Assembly: GCF_900100395.1 (NCBI RefSeq) | Contig: NZ_FNFB01000046.1 | Coordinates: forward strand, 1-34,014 | Direction: 5' to 3' | Source of the DNA: Nonomuraea maritima | GTDB lineage: Bacteria > Actinomycetota > Actinomycetes > Streptosporangiales > Streptosporangiaceae | DNA length: 34,014 nucleotides | Program-made: the position numbers and the translations under genes | Shown: positions 23,453-30,763 of the stretch, one piece after another | Numbering within the stretch: position 1 is the first letter of the stretch | Layout: each line of letters begins with the position of its first letter | Notes under the pieces: generated by a model | What the model saw: only the letters and a program-made list of their open reading frames with translations | Database searches by the model: none | Told to the model about the DNA's origin: nothing

Positions 23453-23881
23453 ATGTCCCCAGCGCTGAACGGCCACACAGAGATCCACAAGTGGTGTCGC
23501 AACTTCCCCGGAACGCGGGACCAGGTTCGCGAGGCCCGCCAATTCGTCAGCGCCTACCTGGGGGACCGCCCGGAGATCGACGCCGCCCAACTGATCGTCA
23601 GCGAACTCGCCTCCAACGCCATCCGCCATACGCGAAGCGGATTGCCTGGCGGCCACTTCGGCGTCACACTCCACGCTGGCAGCACGCTTCTGATCGTCGC
23701 TGTCCTCGACGAAGGCAGCCACTTCGTACCGCGCCTATGTGAGGCCGCGGACGAGGACCTCGGGGGACGAGGCTTGCACCTGGTCGAGACCCTCACCGTT
23801 CGCTGGGGCGTATACGGCGACGCAGCCGGCCGAACCGTATGGGCGCTGCTGCCCCTGACGTCGAGCGCACCGGTCCCATGA
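23453..23881 (+). CDS. HATPase domain protein, anti-sigma-factor (RsbW)-like
   Basis: A 142-aa GHKL ATP-binding protein. The N box is IVSELASNAIRH with Glu51 and Asn55, the G1 box AVLDEGSH with Asp86, the G2 box GGRGLHL at 104-110. Small stand-alone HATPases of this kind act as serine kinases or anti-sigma factors in actinomycetes and are very common. It is the first gene of a plus-strand pair; its stop overlaps the next ATG. Its target is unknown. The gene is divergent from XRE/ABM and shares the GTACT sites. Confidence 0.85.
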   Translation: MSPALNGHTEIHKWCRNFPGTRDQVREARQFVSAYLGDRPEIDAAQLIVSELASNAIRHTRSGLPGGHFGVTLHAGSTLLIVAVLDEGSHFVPRLCEAADEDLGGRGLHLVETLTVRWGVYGDAAGRTVWALLPLTSSAPVP

Positions 23882-24147
23882 CCGACTGTCTGGCTCCACA
23901 TGTTGCTCCGGTGCAGCCAAGCTTCCGGGAGTTGGTGTGGCTTCCTGCACGGGGAGAGGGGCGTTGCAGGACCCTCGCCTGGACCTGCCACTGTGCCGAC
24001 GTCATCTATGAGCTCTGCACGGCTGGCGGTCAGCTGTTCCTTCGCCGCATCGATTCGGCTGCCCAAACGGTCTCAGAGACGCACCGCATGAACACCCGCG
24101 AAGGCGGGGCTGTCTGGCACGAGCTACTCCATGGCCGAGCAAGGTAG
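23878..24147 (+). CDS. Unknown 89-aa protein coupled to the HATPase gene
   Basis: ATG overlaps the HATPase stop (ATGA). The C-terminal two thirds read CHCADVIYELCTAGGQLFLR, then SETHRMNTREGGAVWHELLHG, a compact beta-like domain with a Cys-x-Cys. I do not know the family. A truncated, frameshifted copy of its C-terminal part lies at about 31885-32070 in AICE-3, fused to an integrase remnant, so the gene belongs to both related elements. Confidence 0.7.
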   Translation: MTDCLAPHVAPVQPSFRELVWLPARGEGRCRTLAWTCHCADVIYELCTAGGQLFLRRIDSAAQTVSETHRMNTREGGAVWHELLHGRAR

Positions 24148-24196
24148 AACCCGGCAGAGCCCATGCCGCCATCAGGCGCCAGCAAGATCAAAATGT

Positions 24197-24325
24197 GACG
24201 CCAGTTGCGGATGAGAACTTTCTCTACGGTTTCAAGCCGCCGCCGATGGCGGCGGGCGGTCGGGCCGGACCGGGCGGGCGTGCGGCCTCTTCGGGCCGGT
24301 CCCGCCCGACCGGCCCACCGCACAT
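24197..24325. repeat. Structured element, type A, copy 1
   Basis: A 40-base flank beginning GACGCCAGTTGCGGATGAG and ending TTTCAAG (24236) matches the copy at 33188 at 38 of 40 bases. Directly after it, CCGCCGCC-GAT-GGCGGCGG (24237-24255) forms hairpin 1. Hairpin 2 has stem GGGCGGG/CCCGCCC (24272-24278, 24301-24307) enclosing CGTGC-GGCC-TCTTCG-GGCC-GGT and extends outward with small bulges. The 110 bases on to the gene end at 24437 hold no gene I can identify. It lies 3' of the minus-strand HEAT-like gene. DNA site or RNA is undecided. Confidence 0.7.
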
Positions 24326-24436
24326 CGGACGCAGGCTCAGAGCCGCACGGAACTTGGCCACAGACAGCGCCGAAGTACGGCGAGGCCGCCATGATCAGCA
24401 CGGGCACCAGCATGCCTCCGGCTGGGCACGCAGACG

Positions 24437-24898
24437 TCAGGTGCTCGGTTCCACGGTCTTTCCCATGCCGAGCAAGAGGTTCTGCGCCTCGTTACGTACA
24501 CCGACATCCTCATCGGACGTCAACTCCCGCAACTGTTCAACAAACTGACCTGCACCGCTCTCCGTCATCCAGCGAGGATCACAGGCGATTACCGCCACCA
24601 GATGATCAGCGGATTCGAGATTCTGCGCGCGGGCAAGTGCCGCCAGCACGACACGCAAACCCTGTGCGTCCCCCCGCTGCAGGAGAGCTTCAGCGGTCTC
24701 CTGGGTGACCGTTGTGTCATCGGGATCCAGCAGAAGCCGGTGAAGGACCTCGATCACCTCAGGCTCCTGCGCGGCCTCCGCGAGGCGTCGTCCAGCGGCC
24801 ACTCTCACTGATCACAACGGAGAGTCAGCCTCATATACGGCGCTAGCGAGCCACTCCACACGCGCCCGTTCCTGTTCACGATCTTCATGCACCCGCAT
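24437..24898 (-). pseudogene. HEAT-like repeat protein, reading frame interrupted by one TGA
   Basis: From the GTG at 24808 the frame encodes 123 aa of HEAT-like helices (VRVAAGRRLAEAAQEPEV, VTQETAEALLQRGDAQGL, VRNEAQNLLLGMGK). Upstream in the same frame, from ATG 24898, there are 28 protein-like codons (ERARVEWLASAVYEADSPL) and then TGA at 24812-24814, followed by SVRVAAGRR. In HEAT repeats a Trp would suit this place (x-W-S-V-R-V-A-A), so TGG to TGA is the simplest reading. Either the gene is decayed by one mutation or translation starts at 24808. The ATG lies directly beside element B. Confidence 0.55.
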
Positions 24899-24903
24899 CA
24901 CAC

Positions 24904-25080
24904 TGCCGAATTGTTCTCATGAGGATCAAGCGGCGGCGCGCCGCGCCGCCGTACTGCCGGCCCTCCGCCCGCCTGCCGCCCGGGCGTGCGGCCTAGGGGC
25001 CGGTCCCTGACGGCGGCGGGACACCGGGCCGGGCACCGCACGCCGGCCCCGCCGTACCAACAGAACGCACCGACCGGGGT
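24904..25080. repeat. Structured element, type B, copy 1
   Basis: Closely similar along its length to 33849-34014. It starts TGCCGAATTGTT...GATCAAG, then hairpin 1 CGGCGGCGC-GCC-GCGCCGCCG (24931-24951). Hairpin 2 has the inner core CGTGC-GGCC-TAGG-GGCC-GGT (24985-25004), and hairpin 3 pairs CGGGCCGG with CCGGCCCCG around a loop containing CACCGCAC. The order flank, CAAG, hairpin 1, hairpin 2 with the GTGC/GGT core is shared with type A. It lies between the HEAT-like gene and element C. The gene-free 395 bases from 24899 to 25293 consist almost wholly of B and C. Confidence 0.7.
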
Positions 25081-25104
25081 TGCCGCACCGCCGCACAGAT
25101 ACAG

Positions 25105-25191
25105 CCCTACGATCGCCATTGCATGGCTGGCCACCGTAAGGGGCTGGGGGCGATCGACGATCCAGGGTTCGTTCCTCACCCTGGCTCACCG
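25105..25191. repeat. Structured element, type C, copy 1
   Basis: CGATCGCC (25110-25117) and GGCGATCG (25149-25156) form an 8-bp stem around a 31-base loop. A second hairpin follows: CCAGGGT (25162-25168), loop TCGTTCCTC, ACCCTGG (25178-25184). The unit recurs at 26696 and 30764 in the same orientation. It follows element B directly and lies about 100 bases 3' of the minus-strand HNH gene. Confidence 0.7.
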
Positions 25192-25293
25192 AAGAAGCGG
25201 GTTGATCACCGTCAATTGCTACGCTCACGCTCGGTGGCCCTGTCCAAGCTAACTCGTTATGCGTGTACTGACGGCTTCGGTAAGAGGAGTACG

Positions 25294-26073
25294 CTACGTT
25301 TGCGGGTAAAGCGGGCTCATATTCTGGTGGCGATGAAGCCAATCGAGATAGCCTTCGATCGATCGCTCGCCCATATTTATGGTCAGCTCTAATCCGAACA
25401 GCGCCAGTACGGAATACCACTCCCCGAACTCCGTAACCAGGATATCCCATTCCCATATCCTTTGAACTTCATCGCCGTTTGCCTCTATCCACTTTTTGTT
25501 TGCGTCGTATATTCTCCTGCAATGATATGGCCATCCTCGGCCCGTTCCATAGCGGGCATATGATCGAACAGGGTCAAACTGAGGCTCCTGGGCTAGATAC
25601 ATCAAGCCTTCATCCTGTCCGACCAGGCGTGACGCCATTCCCTCAAGGCCGATCTTAGCTAGAAGCCTGGAGGAAAGTTGCGGCTCTTCCCAAGCATCGG
25701 GGGGCGCTGGTAGCCATGCCCCTCGAACCTCTCCCGCAAGGATCTTAGCCACCCCCTCTGGGGACGTATCAATAAGGCCACTGAGGGACGAATTCGAATA
25801 CCTGTAGGATGTAAAAGGCGTGCCATCGTCGAGTTGTCCGTCCAGTGATGGAAAACGGCCTTTTTTGCTTGGGATGGCCTCGTGGTGCCTAAGGGTAATA
25901 ATGTCAGATTGATCCATGAAAGGTTTCTCGAGTTTCCGTGCAAAGTAATTATTGCATCGGTCGCAAACAGTACCTGGAGGCAAGATTAAGGTAGTGTTGC
26001 CGAGCGACTGCGGGATTATATGTTCCACGCTACGGGAAGACGACGAATCATTTCTGCAAAATAGGCAAACCAT
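25294..26073 (-). CDS. HNH endonuclease-like protein
   Basis: A 259-aa protein whose N-terminus has the HNH layout: CLFC at 3-6, SVEHIIPQSLGN with the HNH His, then TVCDRCNNYF with CxxC plus NN. The remainder (about 70-259) is unlike HNH enzymes I know and may be the specificity part (SSRLLAKIGLEGMASRLVG, GLELTINMGERSIEGYLDWL). Proteins of this type are often in defence islands or mobile DNA. I chose ATG 26073, five bases after GGAGG; ATG 26076 is possible. Low G+C compared with neighbours shows separate origin. Confidence 0.8.
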   Translation of the reverse strand: MVCLFCRNDSSSSRSVEHIIPQSLGNTTLILPPGTVCDRCNNYFARKLEKPFMDQSDIITLRHHEAIPSKKGRFPSLDGQLDDGTPFTSYRYSNSSLSGLIDTSPEGVAKILAGEVRGAWLPAPPDAWEEPQLSSRLLAKIGLEGMASRLVGQDEGLMYLAQEPQFDPVRSYARYGTGRGWPYHCRRIYDANKKWIEANGDEVQRIWEWDILVTEFGEWYSVLALFGLELTINMGERSIEGYLDWLHRHQNMSPLYPQT

Positions 26074-26289
26074 CATGACCTCCAGGCGTCTCACACTACA
26101 GTGTTAGAGGAAAGAATTGGTGGCGCAAGTGTTTTATGCGCGTCTCCAGGGTTGCCGACGAAGGGTCAGCGAGCCTGCCAGGGTGGTTACAGTTCTGGTT
26201 GCAGTACGAGGTCGTTCAGGGCCGTTCACCTTGGGCCACGCATAGGTCTTGACCTAGCATTGGACGGTCCGGAACGGCTTGAAGCGGAT

Positions 26290-26333
26290 CTTTTAATCCG
26301 TAGGTTCCGGGTTCGAGCCCCTGCGCCCTACCA
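26290..26333 (+). repeat. Remnant attachment site: tRNA-Lys(TTT) 3' half
   Basis: The first 32 bases, starting CTTTTAATCCGTAGG, are identical to the 3' half of tRNA-Lys at 10281-10356, and the rest differs by one small change (GG to T) before GCGCCCTACCA. There is no 5' half, so it is not a tRNA gene. It lies beside an integrase 3' fragment, in the int-to-att arrangement also seen in AICE-1, and marks a former tRNA-Lys-specific element. The 200 bases to its left hold nothing I recognise. Confidence 0.8.
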
Positions 26334-26394
26334 GCCAAAACACCCCTCCTTGATCTTGTCGAGCGGTGTCGTACAGCCAGCTTTTACAGCTAAG

Positions 26395-26428
26395 AGGGCC
26401 GGAATCCCGCTGATGGGAGTCCGGCCCT
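26395..26428. terminator. Terminator between att remnant and integrase fragment
   Basis: AGGGCCGGA-a-TCCC and GGGA-g-TCCGGCCCT form a 13-bp stem with one mismatch and a 6-base loop, immediately downstream of the integrase fragment stop. There is no good U-tract. Confidence 0.65.
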
Positions 26429-26437
26429 TGCTCATGC

Positions 26438-26620
26438 TCATCCGAAGAGCTGCTTGGTGACCGCGTCGACGGCGGCGCGTTCGATGTCGGGAAGCACGTG
26501 AGCGTACGTGTTCATGGTCAGTGCGATTTGGCTGTGGCCAAGGGTCTTCATCACCGTTCGCGGGGATGCACCGCACGCCAGGAGGTACGACGCGCAGGCG
26601 TGGCGGAGATCATGAAGCCG
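26438..26620 (-). pseudogene. Integrase C-terminal fragment of a lost tRNA-Lys element
   Basis: Only the last 60 codons remain: RLHDLRHACASYLLACGASP with box-II His and Arg, VMKTLGHSQ, and TMNTYAHVLPD with the nucleophile Tyr, ending QLFG. This is the active-site end of a tyrosine recombinase. Upstream the frame meets a stop, and the sequence changes at about 26622-26632 into the tail of a type-B structured element. The fragment resembles neither the AICE-1 nor the AICE-2 integrase closely. Confidence 0.85.
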
Positions 26621-26632
26621 CAGTCAGTCGAG

Positions 26633-26781
26633 GCCGGCCCCGCCGTACTAATCGAACGCTCCGACCACGGTTGCCACGCCGTCACGCAGACGCAGCCCTA
26701 CGATCGCCACTGCATGGCTGGACGCCGTATGTGCTTGGGGGCGATCGACGACCCAGGTTCGTTCCTCACCCTGGTTCACCG
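26633..26781. repeat. Truncated type-B tail plus type C, copy 2
   Basis: GCCGGCCCCGCCGTAC (26633-26648) and the following bases match the end of type B, joined directly to the integrase fragment. Type C spans 26696-26781 with the same CGATCGCC/GGCGATCG stem, and a second hairpin with loop TTCGTTCCTC closed by CCAGG and ACCCTGG (one base shorter than copy 1). The stop codon of the minus-strand membrane-protein gene lies inside this second hairpin. Confidence 0.7.
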
Positions 26782-27290
26782 GGGAGTGTGGCTAGTCGCC
26801 GCGTGTGGTGCGGGACCGGCATCCCCCTCGTGGCCTCCAACACCACACGCCCGTTCAGGGGTCGGCTGAGCCGTACGGTTGCCTGTCTGCCATACCCCAC
26901 CATTGGGCAGATCCTTCCCCGCTCGTGAGGGTGCCGCTCTATCACGAGCAGGGCCGCATGCTCGGATTCGATGGCTCGGGCGGTGTAATCCGCGCCACAG
27001 GGACCAGTGATCTGTGCCCCGACGAACTCGGCGGTGAGTGTCCTTCCGTCAGGGTGGACAGTGACCCCCTCTACAAAAACAAGATCGAGCGTGGAAGCGT
27101 AGCCGCTGTTCGGAGGGGGTGTAGGTGTGGCGCTGAGGCCGTCACTGGTGAAGGCCTGCTCATAGCGATCAAGAGCCTGGCGTACGTGCTGATCAAGCTG
27201 GCGCTGGTCATCGGTCGTGAACCGCCACAACAGCGCCGCCAGACCCAGCACGATGACGGAGGCGATGAGAACCACCCAGCGCTTACTCAT
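26766..27290 (-). CDS. Membrane-anchored unknown protein
   Basis: A 174-aa protein with an N-terminal membrane anchor (KRWVVLIASVIVLGLAALLW, residues about 3-22), so the rest is probably extracytoplasmic. The exterior part is a mixed fold (LDLVFVEGVTVHPDGRTLTA, GQATVRLSRPL-like) with three cysteines. I do not recognise it. ATG 27290 is preceded by another ATG and a weak GGTGG. Its last codons are encoded within structured element C. Confidence 0.65.
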   Translation of the reverse strand: MSKRWVVLIASVIVLGLAALLWRFTTDDQRQLDQHVRQALDRYEQAFTSDGLSATPTPPPNSGYASTLDLVFVEGVTVHPDGRTLTAEFVGAQITGPCGADYTARAIESEHAALLVIERHPHERGRICPMVGYGRQATVRLSRPLNGRVVLEATRGMPVPHHTRRLATLPGEPG

Positions 27291-27311
27291 CATGCTAAAT
27301 AGACGTCCACC

Positions 27312-27488
27312 ATGCAGTTCTCGTTCACGCCCCCGATGAAAGGGCAGGACCTGAACGAGGTCGAATGGGTCGACGGTACAGCCATCGATACAGCCAAGAG
27401 CCGGACGGCGGCGGTTTTCGGCAGACGTTTCTGGACACTGAACGCCCAGGTCAGAGCCACAGACCTTGATCGAGGCGTCTCCTTTTGA
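27312..27488 (+). CDS. Possible small protein, 58 aa
   Basis: ATG to TGA frame of 58 codons with protein-like composition and mostly G/C third positions: MQFSFTPPMKGQDLNEVEW at the start, then a basic middle (SRTAAVFGRRFWTLNAQV). No ribosome-binding site is visible and its start is only 22 bases from the divergent gene start. It could be a remnant of a longer gene. The following 290 bases, to the transposase remnant, hold nothing I can identify. Confidence 0.3.
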   Translation: MQFSFTPPMKGQDLNEVEWVDGTAIDTAKSRTAAVFGRRFWTLNAQVRATDLDRGVSF

Positions 27489-27779
27489 TCCGCGGGTTCC
27501 TGCGTCAACTCGCTTCCCAGCGTGCAGAGTGACGGCCTCCGGTGCTGTCCAGCATCCCCGGCATCGTGCCCGATTGCCTACGGCTTGGCTGACCAAGCTG
27601 TACCCATGCGGGGAGGCGCGGCGCAATGCCGAAGACCGTCCCAGCGAGGATATCGCCGTGCCCGTCGCGTGCCCGATAGGACGGGAAACGAGGGGGAACA
27701 GCGGGGAGTTGCGGGGAAGGCGATCAGTGTGCTGAGCTGCGTTTCCGCTGTTAGAGCACGGTCGGCATGCGTCTCTGCA

Positions 27780-28283
27780 AGCCGGATGTCACTGGCGCTG
27801 CTACGGGAGAAGTTCTCCACGATTTGTCTGGTCTGGGCCGACGGTGGCTACGCCGGCCGGTTGCAGGCCTGGGCCGGGCAGGTCCTCGGCCTGGCCGTCA
27901 CGATCGTCCGGCGCAGCGACGACCTGCGCGGCTTCGTCGTGCTGCCGCGCGGGTGGGTGGTGGAGCGCACGTTCGCCTGGCTGGCCCGCTACCGCCGCCT
28001 GGTGCGGATCTATGAACGCAGGCCCGACCACCACGAAGCCATGATCTGGTGGGCCACCGTGCACCAGATGACCCGCCGCCTGACCCGCGAACTGGCAGGC
28101 CAGCCGGCGGCGAGCCGCTGGAGCGACCCGCCGCCGCTTCCGAGCCTGACAAGCCCCGATCGGCGCGGCAAGGTCCTGCAACTCCTGGCCGCTCAACCCT
28201 GGCGAGCGTGGAAAGGAGCCGAACTGGCCGCCATCCTCGGAATCGAGAACGTCAACAGCTTCCGCGTCCAACTGTCCCAATAG
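27780..28283 (+). pseudogene. IS5-family transposase remnant followed by a fused HTH domain
   Basis: The frame gives the C-terminal part of an IS5-type DDE transposase: LVWADGGYAGRLQAWAG with the second Asp, RGFVVLPRGWVVERTFAWL with the final Glu, HHEAMIWWATVHQMTRRL. The N-terminal half is missing. In the same frame follows a domain of another kind (GKVLQLLAAQPWRAWKGAEL, ILGIENVNSFRVQLSQ). After LSQ a TAG interrupts; the codons beyond continue SHQGRINKIGPALYGP, so an original TGG probably mutated. The whole is a decayed remnant. Confidence 0.7.
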
Positions 28284-28363
28284 TCTCATCAGGGCCGCAT
28301 CAACAAGATCGGACCAGCCCTCTACGGCCCCATGCCGACCAGTGATCAGCGGGCTCTAAGGCA

Positions 28364-28487
28364 TTGCCGAGTTTACGTACAGGAGCTTAGGGCGCTGTCT
28401 CGCGGCCCATCGCCCGCTCAGCGTCCGGGCATGCCTCTTAGGGGGCGGTCCTGGCCGGCGGAACAGACGGCGTGAACAATCGAACGT
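28364..28487. repeat. Diverged structured element, type-B-like
   Basis: It starts TTGCCGA like type B, carries a hairpin (GGGCGC...GCGGCCC), then GCGTCCGGGCATGC...GGGGGCGGTCCTGG, which corresponds to the CGTCCGGG-CGTGC...GGT-CC part of type B, and ends AATCGAACG, as at 26651 in the truncated copy. Pairing is weaker than in the other copies. Within the 380-base gap between the transposase remnant and tcmP this is the only structure I can see; the 90 bases before the gene are A/T-rich and may hold its promoter. Confidence 0.4.
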
Positions 28488-28666
28488 AGAACCTATTGCA
28501 ATCTATGCGCTTAAATCCAATCCGTTACTGACTATTGGGTCGTCCGAAACGCTGCTCTGTGGCGCGTATTTGACATATGCGAGCTAAGTGGACAAAGTTG
28601 TCAGGCTGCTACTCAACGCTGACTGAGTGTGAGACAGTACGCATAGTTTCACCAGTTGGAGGTAAT

Positions 28667-29773
28667 GTGTCGAAGGACTCCGACCTTTCGAAGTGGGACT
28701 GCCCCCCGCACACTAAGGCTAAGCACCAAATGCTTAGCCGTTATCTCGATGGATGGTTTCCCATCCTCTCCCGTTGGAACGGTCGAATCCTGTTCCTAGA
28801 CGGCTTCGCGGGCCGCGGACGATACAACGATGGCAGTGAAGGCTCCCCCCTTATCGCACTCCGACGACTGATCCAACATCGCCACTTCGAAAACATGCGA
28901 GATCGAGAGTTCGTTTTTCTCTTTATAGAGGCCGATGCCGATAACGCCGTTAACCTACAAAAGGAGATCGACTTACTGAAAGCCGAATATGCGCCTTGGC
29001 CGCATAACATCAAAACGCATGTCCAAAATGATCGCTTCGACAAGAGCGCCGAGAGTATCATCAATACCTTGCGCGAGCAGAAGCGAAACCTAGCCCCAAC
29101 GTTCGCTTTCGTCGATCCATTCGGCTACAGCGGCCTTCCAATGGATCTGCTGACCGACCTCCTGGCCCATCCATGTACGGAGGTCTTCGTCAATTTCATG
29201 GTCGGCCATGTGCAGAGATTCATCACGCGCGATGGCCAGGAGAGAGCTATGCGCAGCCTCTTCGGCATGGATGTTCGGGATGTCCTTAACGGCTACTCTG
29301 TGGATGCCGATCGGGTAGAACATCTGCGTGAGGTATACGTACGGCAGTTGCGCGAGCAAGTCGGCTTCAACTTTGTTCAGTCTTTCGCAATGGCGAATAG
29401 CACTGGAAACATCGGCTACTACCTATTCCATGGTACTCGTCATCAATTGGGCGTTAAGCTCATGAAAGACGCCATGTGGAAAGTGGATCCCGGAGCTGGG
29501 TGTCGGTTCTCCGACAGGCTCGCCGGCCAAGATGTACTGTTCACGCCCGAACCGGATCTCCGCCCTCTGAGTGAGGCAATTCTGCAGCACTTCGCAGGCA
29601 CGCGTAGCGTACCCGTCTCCGAGATCGAGTGGTACGCGATCCTGGAGACGCCCTATCGCGAAACACACGTCCGCCCAGTTCTGAGACCACTGGAGAAACA
29701 CAGCGCGATCAAGGTCAATCGCCCACCTGGCAAACGACAGTTTGCCGACGGTGTAACTATCGACTTTCCTTAG
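28667..29773 (+). CDS. tcmP: Three-Cys-motif partner protein TcmP
   Basis: A 368-aa protein. Key runs are the N-terminal HTKAKHQMLSRYLDGWFPIL, RILFLDGFAGRGRY (a methyltransferase-like glycine loop), FLFIEADADN, and FAFVDPFGYSGLPMDLL. These match the TcmP family, which is encoded beside three-Cys-motif (Gp37/Gp68-like) proteins. I chose GTG 28667, which follows GGAGG four bases away; ATG 28577 would add 30 residues. It is convergent with the three-Cys gene, and the two stop codons overlap by 2 bases. Low G+C marks recent acquisition. The biochemical role is unknown; the pair is often found in mobile or defence regions. Confidence 0.85.
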   Translation: MSKDSDLSKWDCPPHTKAKHQMLSRYLDGWFPILSRWNGRILFLDGFAGRGRYNDGSEGSPLIALRRLIQHRHFENMRDREFVFLFIEADADNAVNLQKEIDLLKAEYAPWPHNIKTHVQNDRFDKSAESIINTLREQKRNLAPTFAFVDPFGYSGLPMDLLTDLLAHPCTEVFVNFMVGHVQRFITRDGQERAMRSLFGMDVRDVLNGYSVDADRVEHLREVYVRQLREQVGFNFVQSFAMANSTGNIGYYLFHGTRHQLGVKLMKDAMWKVDPGAGCRFSDRLAGQDVLFTPEPDLRPLSEAILQHFAGTRSVPVSEIEWYAILETPYRETHVRPVLRPLEKHSAIKVNRPPGKRQFADGVTIDFP

Positions 29774-30516
29774 ATTGATGCCACTAGCGGCATACCATCC
29801 CAGGTCCTGCCCTGCAATTGCCGCCCTCCAGCTTTGGGTGTCCGCCCTCCCCATTGCTTGAAAAAGAATGGGACATCCGCCTGCTGGCATTTGAAGCGAA
29901 CTTCTTCTACCCAATCGACGTTCATGGGGCGAGCATTCTTTCCGCTTTCGCCGCCTACGATCACCCAATGGATTCCATCAAGTGACAAGTTGCTGAGAGG
30001 GCCTAGCAATGGTTCACATGAAAGGAATCTCACCGCTGCGGGCACCATCCGGAGGTCGTCTACGCGGTGGAGAACATCAGCGTCTTCTACGGACGTGCCT
30101 ATCCAAATATTTTCTGGCCATGAGAGCCGCGATGCGATCCGCTTCAGTCGCCTAGCTCGTTTTGTTAGGACTTGGTAAGTATGTTGTGGGGTTGCCGCCA
30201 TAACGTCGAAGACTTGCTGAACAAACTCGATCGGAACTTGAGCGTGGAAGAGATCGCTCATCGAGTTCACAAACACTAGGCGAGGCTTTTTCCAAGACAG
30301 TGGAAGTGTTAGGGCTTCGGGATGGCAGGTAAGACCGAATCCTGGGCCACTTGTCTGGGAATTACCATCACGCTGATAGCGCGGTTGCCCCATGGCCTTG
30401 AGTCGAGCGGCAAGAGTCATGGCGTAGCAGTTATCGCATCCTCGCGATACGCGATCACAACCTGTGGTGGGGTTCCAGGTCGCCTCAGTCCACTCGATGG
30501 CGCTACGGTCCCCCAT
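29770..30516 (-). CDS. Three-Cys-motif protein, phage Gp37/DUF5131 family
   Basis: A 248-aa protein: SAIEWTEATWNPTTGCDRVS, then GCDNCYAM, giving Cys20-x6-Cys27-x2-Cys30, a radical-SAM-like cluster. Further family runs are VFVNSMSDLFHAQVP, HTYQVLTKRARRL, IWIGTSVED, RFLSCEPLLGP, WVIVGGESGKNARPM and FFFKQWGG. AAGGAGG lies just before the ATG. The protein probably binds an iron-sulfur cluster and acts with TcmP on a nucleic acid or nucleotide substrate; that is an inference. The roughly 250 bases to its right are A/T-rich and should contain its promoter; no gene is seen there. Confidence 0.9.
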   Translation of the reverse strand: MGDRSAIEWTEATWNPTTGCDRVSRGCDNCYAMTLAARLKAMGQPRYQRDGNSQTSGPGFGLTCHPEALTLPLSWKKPRLVFVNSMSDLFHAQVPIEFVQQVFDVMAATPQHTYQVLTKRARRLKRIASRLSWPENIWIGTSVEDADVLHRVDDLRMVPAAVRFLSCEPLLGPLSNLSLDGIHWVIVGGESGKNARPMNVDWVEEVRFKCQQADVPFFFKQWGGRTPKAGGRQLQGRTWDGMPLVASI

Positions 30517-30763
30517 GGCTCCTCCTTGCTGCGACTATGTCTCAATCAAACAAATTTTCGACAAATCAAGATAACGACAATATCACGCTTCGATATCGGA
30601 TGCTCCTGTCGCCGTCACTGATGCGGCAGAGGTAGCCAGGACGAACTTAGAGCAGAGCGTTCAGCGAGACACGATGTTTTCGTTAGTCATTGCTGTTTCG
30701 TCCCTGCCTGTGAGGACTGCCCATCTGTCAGGCTCTCAGGCGTCTAGGTGGGAGATCCATCTG

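Noticed and set aside
24197..25191. Retron msr-msd or other reverse-transcriptase-linked RNA
   Set aside because: No reverse transcriptase is encoded anywhere in the window, and the element ends are not inverted repeats of each other.
25105..25191. T-box leader, because of TCGTTCC-like loop in element C
   Set aside because: No antiterminator TGG-ACC core or specifier loop is visible, and the element follows genes rather than preceding amino-acid genes.
24926..25456. Long minus-strand open frame through elements B and C
   Set aside because: It follows the GC-rich hairpins, has repetitive Arg/Pro/Gly composition, and does not match the paired copy at the window end.
26290..26333. A second functional tRNA-Lys gene
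   Set aside because: Only the 3' half is present; D-arm and 5' acceptor strand are missing.
26101..26460. Plus-strand frame over the tRNA-Lys remnant
   Set aside because: It translates an att site, a terminator and the antisense of an integrase fragment.
29423..29968. Minus-strand frame overlapping both tcmP and the three-Cys gene
   Set aside because: It is antisense to tcmP and out of frame with the three-Cys gene; composition is not protein-like.
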